A stretch of DNA of 64,000 bases, taken from NCBI GenBank assembly GCA_964654855.1, contig CAZZJS010000005.1:124001-188000 (forward strand), given 5' to 3'. A program made the position numbers and the translations under genes. Source of the DNA: JALZUV01 sp964654855 (GTDB lineage: Bacteria > Pseudomonadota > Alphaproteobacteria > Rickettsiales > JALZUV01). The first letter of the stretch is position 1. Every line of letters starts with the position of its first letter. A model generated the notes under the pieces. It did no database searches, was not told the origin of the DNA, and saw only the letters and a list, made by a program, of their open reading frames with translations. Below, piece by piece: positions 25,697 through 33,142 of the stretch.

Positions 25697-26637
25697 GCTG
25701 CGGCCTCTGTTCTAATTCCTACGCGTAATTTTGCCGAACGCGAACGTGCGTTAATGGCAGATTCTTGGTCACTTGCTGCTTTGGCTTTCTTTCGATAAGG
25801 CATCGAGAAAAGTGGAGGGGTCACGTCTTCTGCCACTGGCAAATGGCGCGACCCCCCAAGGTTTTCACGAGAGCAAGTTGTGAAAAAGTGTTTTGCAATG
25901 CGGTCTTCCAGAGAATGGAAGCTCACCACTACGAGTCGCCCGCCGCTATTAAGCAGAGATTTGGAGGAGGCGAGTGCCGTTTCCAATTCCTCTAACTCGC
26001 GGTTGACGTAAATACGGAGTGCCTGAAAGCTGCGCGTCGCAGGGTGGATTTTCTGTTTTCCCTGCGGGGCTGCTTTGGCAATAATATTGGCTAATTGAAG
26101 TGTCGTCTCAATCGGCGCTTCATCCCGTGCAGCGATAATGGCGCGGGCGATGCGGCGAGATTTCTTCTCTTCGCCATATTTATAAAGGATATCGGCAAGC
26201 TCATCGGCTTCCATCGAATTGACAACATCGGCGGCGGATTGCCCTTGTTGGCTCTGGCGCATATCAAGTGCCCCATCGCGCATGAAGCTAAAGCCGCGTT
26301 CGGCTTGATCAAGCTGCATGGAGGATACGCCTAAATCCATGACGATACCGTCAACTTTGTTCACGCCATGTGCGGCAAGTAGTTCCGTCATTTCTGAAAA
26401 ACTACCGGCGAGGAAGATAAAGCGATCGGGAAAATCGTGCTGAAGTTTTTCTGCAAATTCACGCACATTAGGGTCGCGGTCAATGGCGTAGAGTTTACAC
26501 TCGGCCGCTTCTAATATGGCGCGACTATATCCGCCCGCGCCGAAAGTGGCATCTACATAAATTTCATCATTTGCGGGGGCTAGAGTCTCCAACACCTCAG
26601 GCAACATAACAGGAATGTGAGGTGCGTTTTGTTCCAT
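25693..26637 (-). CDS. rsmH: 16S rRNA (cytosine-1402 N4) methyltransferase
   Basis: SAM-dependent methyltransferase (MraW) modifying C1402 in the ribosomal decoding centre. The 314-aa protein starts MEQNAPHIPVMLPEVLETLA, with the HIPVML signature, then VDATFGAGGYSRAIL (SAM site), YAIDRDPNV, VDGIVMDLGVSSMQLDQAER and GFSFMRDGALDMRQ. The C-terminus includes VVVSFHSLEDRIAKHFF. The ATG overlaps the TAA of an upstream 55-codon gene (TAATG), and the 3' end overlaps ftsL by 4 bases, so the whole mraZ-to-ftsI block is tightly coupled. Confidence 0.97.
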   Translation of the reverse strand: MEQNAPHIPVMLPEVLETLAPANDEIYVDATFGAGGYSRAILEAAECKLYAIDRDPNVREFAEKLQHDFPDRFIFLAGSFSEMTELLAAHGVNKVDGIVMDLGVSSMQLDQAERGFSFMRDGALDMRQSQQGQSAADVVNSMEADELADILYKYGEEKKSRRIARAIIAARDEAPIETTLQLANIIAKAAPQGKQKIHPATRSFQALRIYVNRELEELETALASSKSLLNSGGRLVVVSFHSLEDRIAKHFFTTCSRENLGGSRHLPVAEDVTPPLFSMPYRKKAKAASDQESAINARSRSAKLRVGIRTEAAA

Positions 26638-26804
26638 TAGCCGTAAACCTCAAGCCATTGAGGGCGATTTTCATTGGCAGAACAAAGGGGGCGCCAACGG
26701 ACACCTATAATGGCACTAATGCCTTTAAGGCCACGCTGTATTTGGGTGCCGCTGGTTTCTTCTTCCGGCGTTGTCCAATCGCAATTAAGGGTGATCATAA
26801 TCAT
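26637..26804 (-). CDS. unannotated 55-aa protein between mraZ and rsmH
   Basis: Not recognised. The ORF starts at ATG 26804 in an ATGA overlap with the mraZ stop and ends at a TAA that overlaps the rsmH ATG (TAATG), so it fills the gap between two conserved genes exactly. The product begins MIMITLNCDWTTPEEETSGT and ends RPLCSANENRPQWLEVYG; it is soluble, with three Trp and two Cys and no membrane segment. In most bacteria rsmH follows mraZ directly. The double overlap is strong evidence for translation; the GGTGGTGA before the ATG can act as a ribosome binding site. It could equally serve as a coupling device that carries ribosomes from mraZ to rsmH. Confidence 0.7.
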   Translation of the reverse strand: MIMITLNCDWTTPEEETSGTQIQRGLKGISAIIGVRWRPLCSANENRPQWLEVYG

Positions 26805-27268
26805 GCGTCACCACCTTTCATGCTTTCAGCACGAAGCTTGAGGCGTTTTTCACGAGCCAATTTACGCGCTTGATTAGCGTAAGATTCAAAGGCTTTCGGT
26901 TCCCAGATTTCGAATGTTTCACCTTTACCAACGAATAGAGCTTGGTCAGTTAAGCCTGCATCTTCGATAAGTGTTTCAGGTAAAAGCACGCGGCCTTCAC
27001 CATCGAAAGAGATTTGAGAGCTACCACCGAGGATAGTGGTAGCGAACGCGTCCCGCTCTTCTGAGAACGGGTCGAGTGTTTCAATATTAGCGGAGAGTTT
27101 GGCAATACGGTCATATCCGCAAGCTTCAATACAAGGGTTGATGAACGAGCCGTAAGCGATAATGCCGTGAAATTCTTGTCCGGATAGGGCTGAACGGAAG
27201 GGTGCAGGAATGGACACACGCCCCTTCTTGTCAATTTTGTTCGTAAAGGTTGAAAGAAACAACGCCAT
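26801..27268 (-). CDS. mraZ: division/cell-wall cluster regulator MraZ
   Basis: DNA-binding AbrB/SpoVT-like protein that binds repeats in its own promoter and represses the division cluster. The 155-aa protein has two SpoVT-AbrB halves: FTNKIDKKGRVSIPAPFRSA near the N-terminus and SQISFDGEGRVLLPETLIED in the middle, the family's duplicated DxKGR/DGxGR pattern. The C-terminal Lys/Arg/Ala helix is usual. It heads a coupled unit mraZ, 55-aa gene, rsmH, ftsL, ftsI. Upstream are a leader of about 270 nt, a candidate TGGGN operator and a candidate promoter. The ribosome binding site is weak: GGGAG is 17 bases from the ATG. Confidence 0.95.
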   Translation of the reverse strand: MALFLSTFTNKIDKKGRVSIPAPFRSALSGQEFHGIIAYGSFINPCIEACGYDRIAKLSANIETLDPFSEERDAFATTILGGSSQISFDGEGRVLLPETLIEDAGLTDQALFVGKGETFEIWEPKAFESYANQARKLAREKRLKLRAESMKGGDA

Positions 27269-27343
27269 ACTTTTAAAATCTTCACTCCCTGCTCAAAGCC
27301 AGAGAACCCTGACCGCACTTCACCCTCTGATGGGGTTGTTAGA

Positions 27344-27424
27344 TAAGACCGGATGAGTCAGCCGAAGCCGACCCATCCGAAGTTTGTGCTTTGTAAGAAA
27401 TCTTACTCAGCGTTTGCGGTCTTA
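27344..27424 (-). ncRNA. candidate structured 5' leader RNA of mraZ (three-way junction)
   Basis: On the minus strand, about 75 nt before the mraZ ATG, the RNA can fold into three helices. P1 is TAAGACC (27418-27424) with GGTCTTA (27344-27350). P2 is GCT..GTAAG-ATTT-CTTAC..AGC just inside it. P3 is a 12-13 bp hairpin capped by a UUCG tetraloop (27350-27379). P3 has two G-U pairs on this strand that become A-C mismatches on the other, so the structure belongs to the mraZ-sense transcript. I know of no described mraZ leader of this shape in alphaproteobacteria, and it contains no rnpB, 6S or SRP consensus. Function is unknown: attenuation of the division operon is the obvious guess. Confidence 0.5.
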
Positions 27425-27499
27425 AGATTCCCCAACCTTGTACCGTCTTTTCGTGCCCCCAAATCCTCATGTCGGTTTCCCCTGACAAGTGCCTCTTAA

Positions 27500-27564
27500 T
27501 GGGCTTTTTGATTTTCCATGGGATTTCATGGGCTGTTATGGGAAATTAACCTGATTTAATGGGT
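27500..27564. promoter_or_regulatory. candidate MraZ operator: five TGGGN repeats
   Basis: Plus-strand TGGGN starts at 27500, 27519, 27529, 27539 and 27560. The middle three are spaced exactly 10 bp (TGGGA-5-TGGGC-5-TGGGA), the arrangement described for E. coli MraZ boxes. They overlap the predicted -10 and start site of mraZ, as expected for autorepression. Confidence 0.6.
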
Positions 27565-27572
27565 CTCGTCAA
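27544..27572 (-). promoter_or_regulatory. candidate mraZ promoter
   Basis: On the minus strand: -35 TTGACG (27567-27572), a 17-base spacer, and -10 TTAATT (27544-27549), which matches only 3 of 6 consensus positions. Transcription would start near 27537, giving a leader of about 270 nt that contains the three-way junction. The MraZ-box triplet lies across the start. Confidence 0.4.
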
Positions 27573-27647
27573 CGCTTAGATGGGGTATGCAAGCAGAAAA
27601 ATGCCTGAATTAACGATTTGTTGCGTAAATATCACGCTTTTGAAGAA

Positions 27648-27724
27648 AGTGGATAAGATTGTGGATAACTATTCAGAACGCAATTTGACTGTGACTTTTA
27701 TCAATCAATCACTCTTGTGGGTAA
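27648..27724. promoter_or_regulatory. cluster of DnaA-box-like sites upstream of mraZ
   Basis: A perfect TGTGGATAA (reverse of TTATCCACA) at 27660-27668, AGTGGATAA (one mismatch) at 27648-27656, and TGTGGGTAA (one mismatch) at 27716-27724, all in the same orientation. Together with the leader and operator they occupy the 577-base gene-free stretch 27269-27845. I see no further gene in it. Confidence 0.5.
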
Positions 27725-27790
27725 GTGAAAGTGTGACCACTATATGTAGTAGGGAAGTGGTTTTTTGGGATTTTAACATCCTAGAAACGG

Positions 27791-27828
27791 CAAAAGCCGA
27801 AAAGTCATTCAAGACTTCTCGGCTTTTG
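27791..27828. terminator. long hairpin downstream of the 27.8-kb hypothetical gene
   Basis: CAAAAGCCGA plus AAGTC (27791-27806) pair with GACTT plus TCGGCTTTTG (27813-27828), a stem of about 15 bp with one bulge. It ends in TTTTG on both strands, so it is a plausible bidirectional terminator. It also argues against the overlapping plus-strand ORF being a gene. Confidence 0.65.
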
Positions 27829-27845
27829 TTTGTACGAGGCGATTT

Positions 27846-28151
27846 TTACCCAATTTTTGCATCTGGGAGTGCATTAATAAAGGTTTTGTATTCTTCCATA
27901 TCTTTCAAGAAAGATCCTTCATCTACTCTGAAATCTCCATTTAAAATACATTCTTTTTGTACTTCTTCACGCCCTTCTTCCACGAGAATCGTTGCGTTTC
28001 CTTCCGTAATTGCATCTAAAATATCCCAGCAGAGAAGAAGTTCTGTTTCTCCCAAATCTCCGTTAGTCCTTACGCCTTCAAACCATTCTTTAAAATGAGC
28101 CTGAAGTGTTGGGTACTGATGATACAGGTTCCCTAAATTGATTTTTTTCAT
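27846..28151 (-). CDS. hypothetical acidic 101-aa protein
   Basis: Not recognised. The product begins MKKINLGNLYHQYPTLQAHF and is acidic (many Glu/Asp), with an evident amphipathic helical pattern, no signal peptide and no membrane segment. The composition resembles small cytosolic proteins such as immunity or stress proteins, but no motif supports a role. The gene is more A/T-rich than its neighbours, sits alone between the mraZ control region and the aroA-cmk gene, and has only a weak ribosome binding site. Its downstream hairpin supports it being a real transcript. Recent acquisition is possible but unproven. Confidence 0.6.
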   Translation of the reverse strand: MKKINLGNLYHQYPTLQAHFKEWFEGVRTNGDLGETELLLCWDILDAITEGNATILVEEGREEVQKECILNGDFRVDEGSFLKDMEEYKTFINALPDAKIG

Positions 28152-28267
28152 ATAGTTAAGATTTTATATTTAAAAATATACGAGTTTTTCTACTTTTAGA
28201 AAAATCGAAATGAACCCATCCATCATAATGCTTTGCCACAAGTTTTGTGTGACAATTGTATGAAGAT

Positions 28268-30250
28268 TTACGCTGCTAGTTTTTGCTCAATAATATCCAG
28301 CACCTGCGCGAAGACGGCATCGGCGTCTAGGGTGGAGGTATCTAATTGCGTGGCATCATCGGCGGGTTTTAGCGGCGCGGTTTCGCGTTTGCTATCGCGT
28401 TCATCGCGCTCACGCAAGTCTTCTAAGACGGAATCATAAATGACGGTGATGCCTTGGCCAGAAAGTTCGCGGTGGCGTCGTTCTGCGCGGGTTTCAACAT
28501 TGGCGGTGACGAAGAATTTGAAATCCGCCTCAGGGCAGACCACGGTGCCGATATCGCGGCCATCGAGTACAGCGCCTCTATCATCCGCGGCGACTTTGCG
28601 TTGGAACTCTAGAAGCGAGGCACGTACTTCAGGCATCGCACTAACAATACTGGCGGCGCGACCCACATGTTCTTGGCGTAGGCGTGGGTTGCGTAGGTCT
28701 TGTAGCTCAATATTATTGGCGGCGTGTAGCGCAGCGGGAGCATCTTCGGGTTTTAAGCCAGCATAAACCAGCTTCATGCCGACGGCGCGGTATAGGCTAC
28801 CTGTATCTAAATATTTTAAGCCAAGCTCATTGGCGAGGCGGCGGGCGAGAGTGCCTTTGCCGGAAGCAGCGGGGCCATCAATAGCGATGACGAGACGTTG
28901 GCTAGGCAAGGTAGATACAATATCTGCCGGTTTAGGTGGTTGCTTTGCGCCGAGGGTTGCCATGAGCTCGAAGAAATTTGGGAAGCTAGTGGCGATCGTA
29001 TCGATACCGCTGACTTTAATCGACTCCTCGCTCTGCAGCCCCATAATAAGGAATGACATGGCGATGCGATGATCATGTTGGCTATCAATCGTGGTGCCGC
29101 CTTTAACCACGCCGCCGGTGATGATGAGGTCATCGCCTTCAATCTCCGCTTTCACGCCACAAGCAAGCAAGCCCTGATGCATGGTCGTAAGGCGATCAGA
29201 TTCCTTAACACGCAATTCATGCAATCCACGGAAACGTGAAGTGCCATTCGCAAAAGAGGCGGCGATGCAGAGGATGGGATATTCATCAATCATCGAAGGT
29301 GCACGCTCGGCTGGCACATCAATGGCGTTTAATTGGCCACCTTTCACGGTGATATCAACGACTTGTTCGCCACCGGCATCACGCTCATTATATATAGTGA
29401 GTTCTGCACCCATCTCTTGCAGGGTAGTGAAAAGGCCAGTGCGCAATGGGTTCATGCCGATATTTTTTAAGGTTACTTCGGAACCTTGGGTGATGAGTGC
29501 AGCGACCATCGGGAAGGCGGCGGAAGAAGGATCTCCCGGGACAATAATTTCGCGGTTTGCTTCGGTCGTTTCTTGCAGGCCATCAAAGGTGATTTTACGA
29601 CCGCCTCTTGGTGTTTCTTCCACCTCGCATTTCCATCCGAAGAAGTTGAACATCTTTTCCGTATGGTCGCGGCTTGGAGTCGGTTCGATTACTGTGGTAG
29701 TGCCTGCTGTGTTTAATCCAGCTAATAGAATAGAGGATTTTACCTGAGCGGAAGCGACAGGTAGCGTATATTCAATTGCCTTTAACGTGCCACCCGTAAT
29801 AGCAATTGGGAAAGTATTATTTTCCGATGCGGTGAATCTTGCTCCCATTTGCGATAGTGGCGTGACGACGCGTTTCATCGGGCGTTTACGCAAAGATGCA
29901 TCGCCGGTGAAAAAGCTAGTGAAATCGTAGGCCGATGCTAAACCCATCAATAGGCGCGCACTGGTGCCACTATTGCCGCAATCAATCACATCGCTGCTGG
30001 CGGTGAGTCCACCGAGACCATTACCTTCAACAAGCCAATCTTCATCTTGCTTTTCAATTTTGATACCCCATTTGCCCATGGCATTGGCAGTGGCCATGAC
30101 ATCGGCACTTTCTAGCAAGCCTTTAATGCGTGTTTGCCCTTTCGCATGGCTCGCCAAAATAAAACTGCGATGCGAAATGGATTTATCACCTGGAATAGTG
30201 ACTTCGCCCTTGAGGGTATTGGCGGCGAGTTTTAGGCGTGTGACTGTCAT
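28268..30250 (-). CDS. fused EPSP synthase/cytidylate kinase
   Basis: One 660-aa ORF joins two enzymes that are usually separate neighbours. Residues 1-437 are 3-phosphoshikimate 1-carboxyvinyltransferase (AroA): GDKSISHRSFILASHAKGQT, DCGNSGTSARLLMGLASAYD, KRPMKRVVTPLSQMGA, and LRVKESDRLTTMHQGL. After a short linker (QPPKPADIVSTLPSQ), residues 452-660 are cytidylate kinase (Cmk): P-loop IAIDGPAASGKGTLARRLAN, LDTGSLYRAVG, VLDGRDIGTVVCP and RHRELSGQG. All active-site motifs look intact in both halves. The shikimate and pyrimidine nucleotide pathways are unrelated, so the fusion reflects loss of the intergenic stop in the common aroA-cmk-rpsA order; rpsA is not next here. Confidence 0.93.
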   Translation of the reverse strand: MTVTRLKLAANTLKGEVTIPGDKSISHRSFILASHAKGQTRIKGLLESADVMATANAMGKWGIKIEKQDEDWLVEGNGLGGLTASSDVIDCGNSGTSARLLMGLASAYDFTSFFTGDASLRKRPMKRVVTPLSQMGARFTASENNTFPIAITGGTLKAIEYTLPVASAQVKSSILLAGLNTAGTTTVIEPTPSRDHTEKMFNFFGWKCEVEETPRGGRKITFDGLQETTEANREIIVPGDPSSAAFPMVAALITQGSEVTLKNIGMNPLRTGLFTTLQEMGAELTIYNERDAGGEQVVDITVKGGQLNAIDVPAERAPSMIDEYPILCIAASFANGTSRFRGLHELRVKESDRLTTMHQGLLACGVKAEIEGDDLIITGGVVKGGTTIDSQHDHRIAMSFLIMGLQSEESIKVSGIDTIATSFPNFFELMATLGAKQPPKPADIVSTLPSQRLVIAIDGPAASGKGTLARRLANELGLKYLDTGSLYRAVGMKLVYAGLKPEDAPAALHAANNIELQDLRNPRLRQEHVGRAASIVSAMPEVRASLLEFQRKVAADDRGAVLDGRDIGTVVCPEADFKFFVTANVETRAERRHRELSGQGITVIYDSVLEDLRERDERDSKRETAPLKPADDATQLDTSTLDADAVFAQVLDIIEQKLAA

Positions 30251-30328
30251 AAAAAATGTTATGCTTGTTTGCGATTATACAATCAAGCTTTGCGTGAAAA
30301 CATCTTATCTTTATAAGTCATAACATCT

Positions 30329-33118
30329 ATGGAAAAACCGACGGTTCATTTGCCCAGTAAAAAACTGCTCTTTGGAGTAGGTGGAACGCTATTCGCGCTT
30401 TATATGGCGTGGTATGTTGTCTTGGCATTGTTTTTCTCTGCGGATGATATTCGTCAGAAAGCTTTGACCGCGCTTTCGCAACATTTGGGAGCGGAAGTGG
30501 TTGCGACGGAGTTTCAGCAATTCTCGCTCATGCCAACGCCGAAGCTGACCTTGAGCAATGTGCAGATTAAAAACCATCCAAAAGCACGTCATCCTAGTAT
30601 GCTTGCTTCGGGGACGGTTCGTATTACTCCATCGCTTGGTTCAATTTTAGGTGACCTAGTAGTGAATGTGACTTTCTTTGATCCAAAGATCGAATTTGAA
30701 ACCTTTGCCGATAAAACTCATAGCTGGGATTTGCCTGAAATGGCAGAGAAGCCAGATCAACCGATTGCCTTGCTGCAACAAATAAGTTTTGTGGATAGTG
30801 TGCTGCATTACTCCAACCCATCTGATAAACGTGATATTACGTTTGATAAACTTTCAGCGAGTTTTAATTTTAGTTCAGCACAAGATTATGTAGCGAAAGG
30901 TTACTTTAAACTGGCGCGTGATATGTTCGAGTTCTCTGCTAATGTTTCGGGCGAGCAGCGTGAATTATGGGTGAATAATTCTTCTTCGAACTATCATTTG
31001 AAAGGTGTCTTGAGCGAAGAATCTGGTTTTAAGGGAGAGCAAAAATTAGAATCGACAGATCTCGGGCATTTACTAGAGGTATTCCTTGTTTCGGGTAATA
31101 AAGTACCAGAAACCGTAGCCGCAGAAGATGCATTTCCGTTTAATTTTAGCAGTAACGTGAAGGTGCGCGGTAAGCGTTTAACTTTATCTGATATTGCGTT
31201 GGGCGGTGGAGCGATTGAAGGCGTAGGACAAGCGATTGGATTATTGAGTGCCAAGCCTGAAATGAACGCGCAGATTGAGCTGAAGAGTTTTTCGATTGAT
31301 AAGCTTTTGCAGCGTGGGGTGTTAAATGAATTTATCACTGATACCGCGCAAGCAGCTAATATTGATGGTTATCGTATTGAGTTGCCTGAGGATAAAGCTT
31401 CGTCTTTGCCTAGCGGTGTAAAGATGACGGTTTCACTCAAAAGCGAAAAAGCGGAATTTCATGGGTTAGATATTTCAAATCTGCAGCTTGCTGCCAAATT
31501 GGATAACTCATTAATTGATGTAGCACAGTTAAGCGGGAAGCTTCCCGGAAACGGCCAATTTATTTTAAAAGGAAAGGTAGAGGGGAGCTATGACGGTTTA
31601 GCCTTTAAAGGGGCTGCTGATGTGGCAGGGCAGGAGTTTGCTCAAACCTTTCAACCTTTATTGCAAGATGACTCGGGCGAGATAATCAGTCTGCCAGATA
31701 ACTTTAAGCGCTTCCGTGGTAAAGCGAATATTTTTGTAAATCCAGAGGTGATGCGTTTGTCGGAAGGCATTATGCGAGTAGAGAAAATGCAATGGCTGGG
31801 TACTCTTGTACGCCAACGCATTAAAGCAGCAAAAACATCTTTGGATCAGTCAAACCGTAAACCAAATAAAACATTGGGGCATCGCTATGAAGGGGCATTT
31901 CGTTTTACCAATGTCAATTTAGATGAGCTGCGCGATCAGCAAACAAAAGGTGCAGCCGATAGTGCTGAATCGTTTGATCGTGAGAAGCTTTTTACTTGGA
32001 TGAAAGGGTTGATGAAATCGACCAATCGCTCGCTTTTTAACTTCAAGCTCAATTTCGTTGATGCAGTTTTGGATGGTAAATCACGCGAAAGTGCGAATGT
32101 AAGACTTATTTTGAATAGGCAGCTCTTTGCTCTTGAAGAAATTGAAGTACCCTATAATGGCAGCTTCCTTAAGGGCAAGGCGCACTTTACTTTCCCTGCG
32201 ACTGCTAAGCCGAAATTATCTGCTAGCCTGCAGTTAGATCGCTTTGATAGTGAGGAGTTTTTAGGTGATGCTTTTGATAAAGAGGCACGTTTCTGGCGAG
32301 ATGAAAATGGTTCTTGGTCCCGTAAGGAGTTTAATATTCTAGAGCTTGGTGAGATGGATATTGATCTCGCTTTCCGTGTTGGGGCGTTCAAACATGTTGA
32401 ATATGATTTATCTAATGTAAGCGGCACATTGGAGATCGGAGATGGTGCAGTTCGTGTGAATGATTTTGCCGCAGGTATTTGGAATGGTAAGGTGACGGGC
32501 GGTGTTAAGATGCTCATTGCAAAGTTACCTACTATTTCAGGAACGGTGAATTTAAACGGGTTTGATTTTTCCAAATTGCATGGGGTGACAGATTTATTCT
32601 CCAACGTTCTGGGAACTGCAAATTTACGAGGGCAATTTACGACAACGGGAGTGAATCCTCATTCAGCGATACAGAATATGAATGGCAATTTATCTTTTGC
32701 CGGTAGTGCGTTGAAAGTTACTGGTTTTAATTTGGCAAATATGGTTCGTGCTGCGAATGCAGTACGTAAAGCAGAAGATATTGATAAACTCGTAAAGTTT
32801 GCCAATCGTGGTGGAGAAACCAAAATCAATACGGTGCAGGGGAACATGAATATTGATGCTGGCTTCTTGCGCACACCGATGATGCGTATCGCCACACCCG
32901 TTGGTAATGGCGGCATTAAAGGGCAAATTAATTTGATGGACTGGAAGGTGAATGTTGCCATTTCTGTTTTCCTTACGGCACTTCAGGCGCAAAGCCCACC
33001 TGATATTCGCCTTGTTTTTGTTGGCCCACTGAATGAAGTGGGACGCAGTTTGGATACGCAGTCACTAGAATCTTTCATCGCAAAGAGTGCTGCGGAACGC
33101 TTATTGGTGAATCCTTAA
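30329..33118 (+). CDS. AsmA-family envelope protein
   Basis: Large inner-membrane-anchored periplasmic protein of the AsmA/AsmA-like superfamily, whose members are proposed to move phospholipids between membranes. The 929-aa protein has one N-terminal membrane segment (LLFGVGGTLFALYMAWYVVL), then the AsmA N-terminal pattern FSADDIRQKALTALSQHLGA and FSLMPTPKLTLSNVQIKNHP. The C-terminal part contains the AsmA_2 region with GVTDLFSNVLGTANLRGQFT and QNMNGNLSFAGSALKVTGFN, and ends in a repeated beta-strand pattern. No Shine-Dalgarno sequence precedes the ATG. It is divergent from the aroA-cmk gene with 78 bases between them. Confidence 0.85.
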   Translation: MEKPTVHLPSKKLLFGVGGTLFALYMAWYVVLALFFSADDIRQKALTALSQHLGAEVVATEFQQFSLMPTPKLTLSNVQIKNHPKARHPSMLASGTVRITPSLGSILGDLVVNVTFFDPKIEFETFADKTHSWDLPEMAEKPDQPIALLQQISFVDSVLHYSNPSDKRDITFDKLSASFNFSSAQDYVAKGYFKLARDMFEFSANVSGEQRELWVNNSSSNYHLKGVLSEESGFKGEQKLESTDLGHLLEVFLVSGNKVPETVAAEDAFPFNFSSNVKVRGKRLTLSDIALGGGAIEGVGQAIGLLSAKPEMNAQIELKSFSIDKLLQRGVLNEFITDTAQAANIDGYRIELPEDKASSLPSGVKMTVSLKSEKAEFHGLDISNLQLAAKLDNSLIDVAQLSGKLPGNGQFILKGKVEGSYDGLAFKGAADVAGQEFAQTFQPLLQDDSGEIISLPDNFKRFRGKANIFVNPEVMRLSEGIMRVEKMQWLGTLVRQRIKAAKTSLDQSNRKPNKTLGHRYEGAFRFTNVNLDELRDQQTKGAADSAESFDREKLFTWMKGLMKSTNRSLFNFKLNFVDAVLDGKSRESANVRLILNRQLFALEEIEVPYNGSFLKGKAHFTFPATAKPKLSASLQLDRFDSEEFLGDAFDKEARFWRDENGSWSRKEFNILELGEMDIDLAFRVGAFKHVEYDLSNVSGTLEIGDGAVRVNDFAAGIWNGKVTGGVKMLIAKLPTISGTVNLNGFDFSKLHGVTDLFSNVLGTANLRGQFTTTGVNPHSAIQNMNGNLSFAGSALKVTGFNLANMVRAANAVRKAEDIDKLVKFANRGGETKINTVQGNMNIDAGFLRTPMMRIATPVGNGGIKGQINLMDWKVNVAISVFLTALQAQSPPDIRLVFVGPLNEVGRSLDTQSLESFIAKSAAERLLVNP

Positions 33119-33142
33119 TAAATATGTTCTATAGTTAATTTG

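Noticed and set aside
27269..27600. RNase P RNA, 6S or SRP RNA upstream of mraZ
   Set aside because: A structured RNA gene can lie near mraZ in alphaproteobacteria, so I looked for the rnpB core (GGAAAGTCCGG, ACAGAAA) and SRP/6S features; none is present.
27560..27850. Replication origin
   Set aside because: DnaA-like boxes are present, but there is no A/T-rich unwinding repeat, no hemE/parA/gidA-type neighbours and no switch in gene orientation.
27580..28098. Plus-strand 172-codon ORF
   Set aside because: It runs through the DnaA-like boxes, a strong terminator hairpin and then antisense to the 101-aa gene; the protein has random composition. The minus-strand gene is the better reading.
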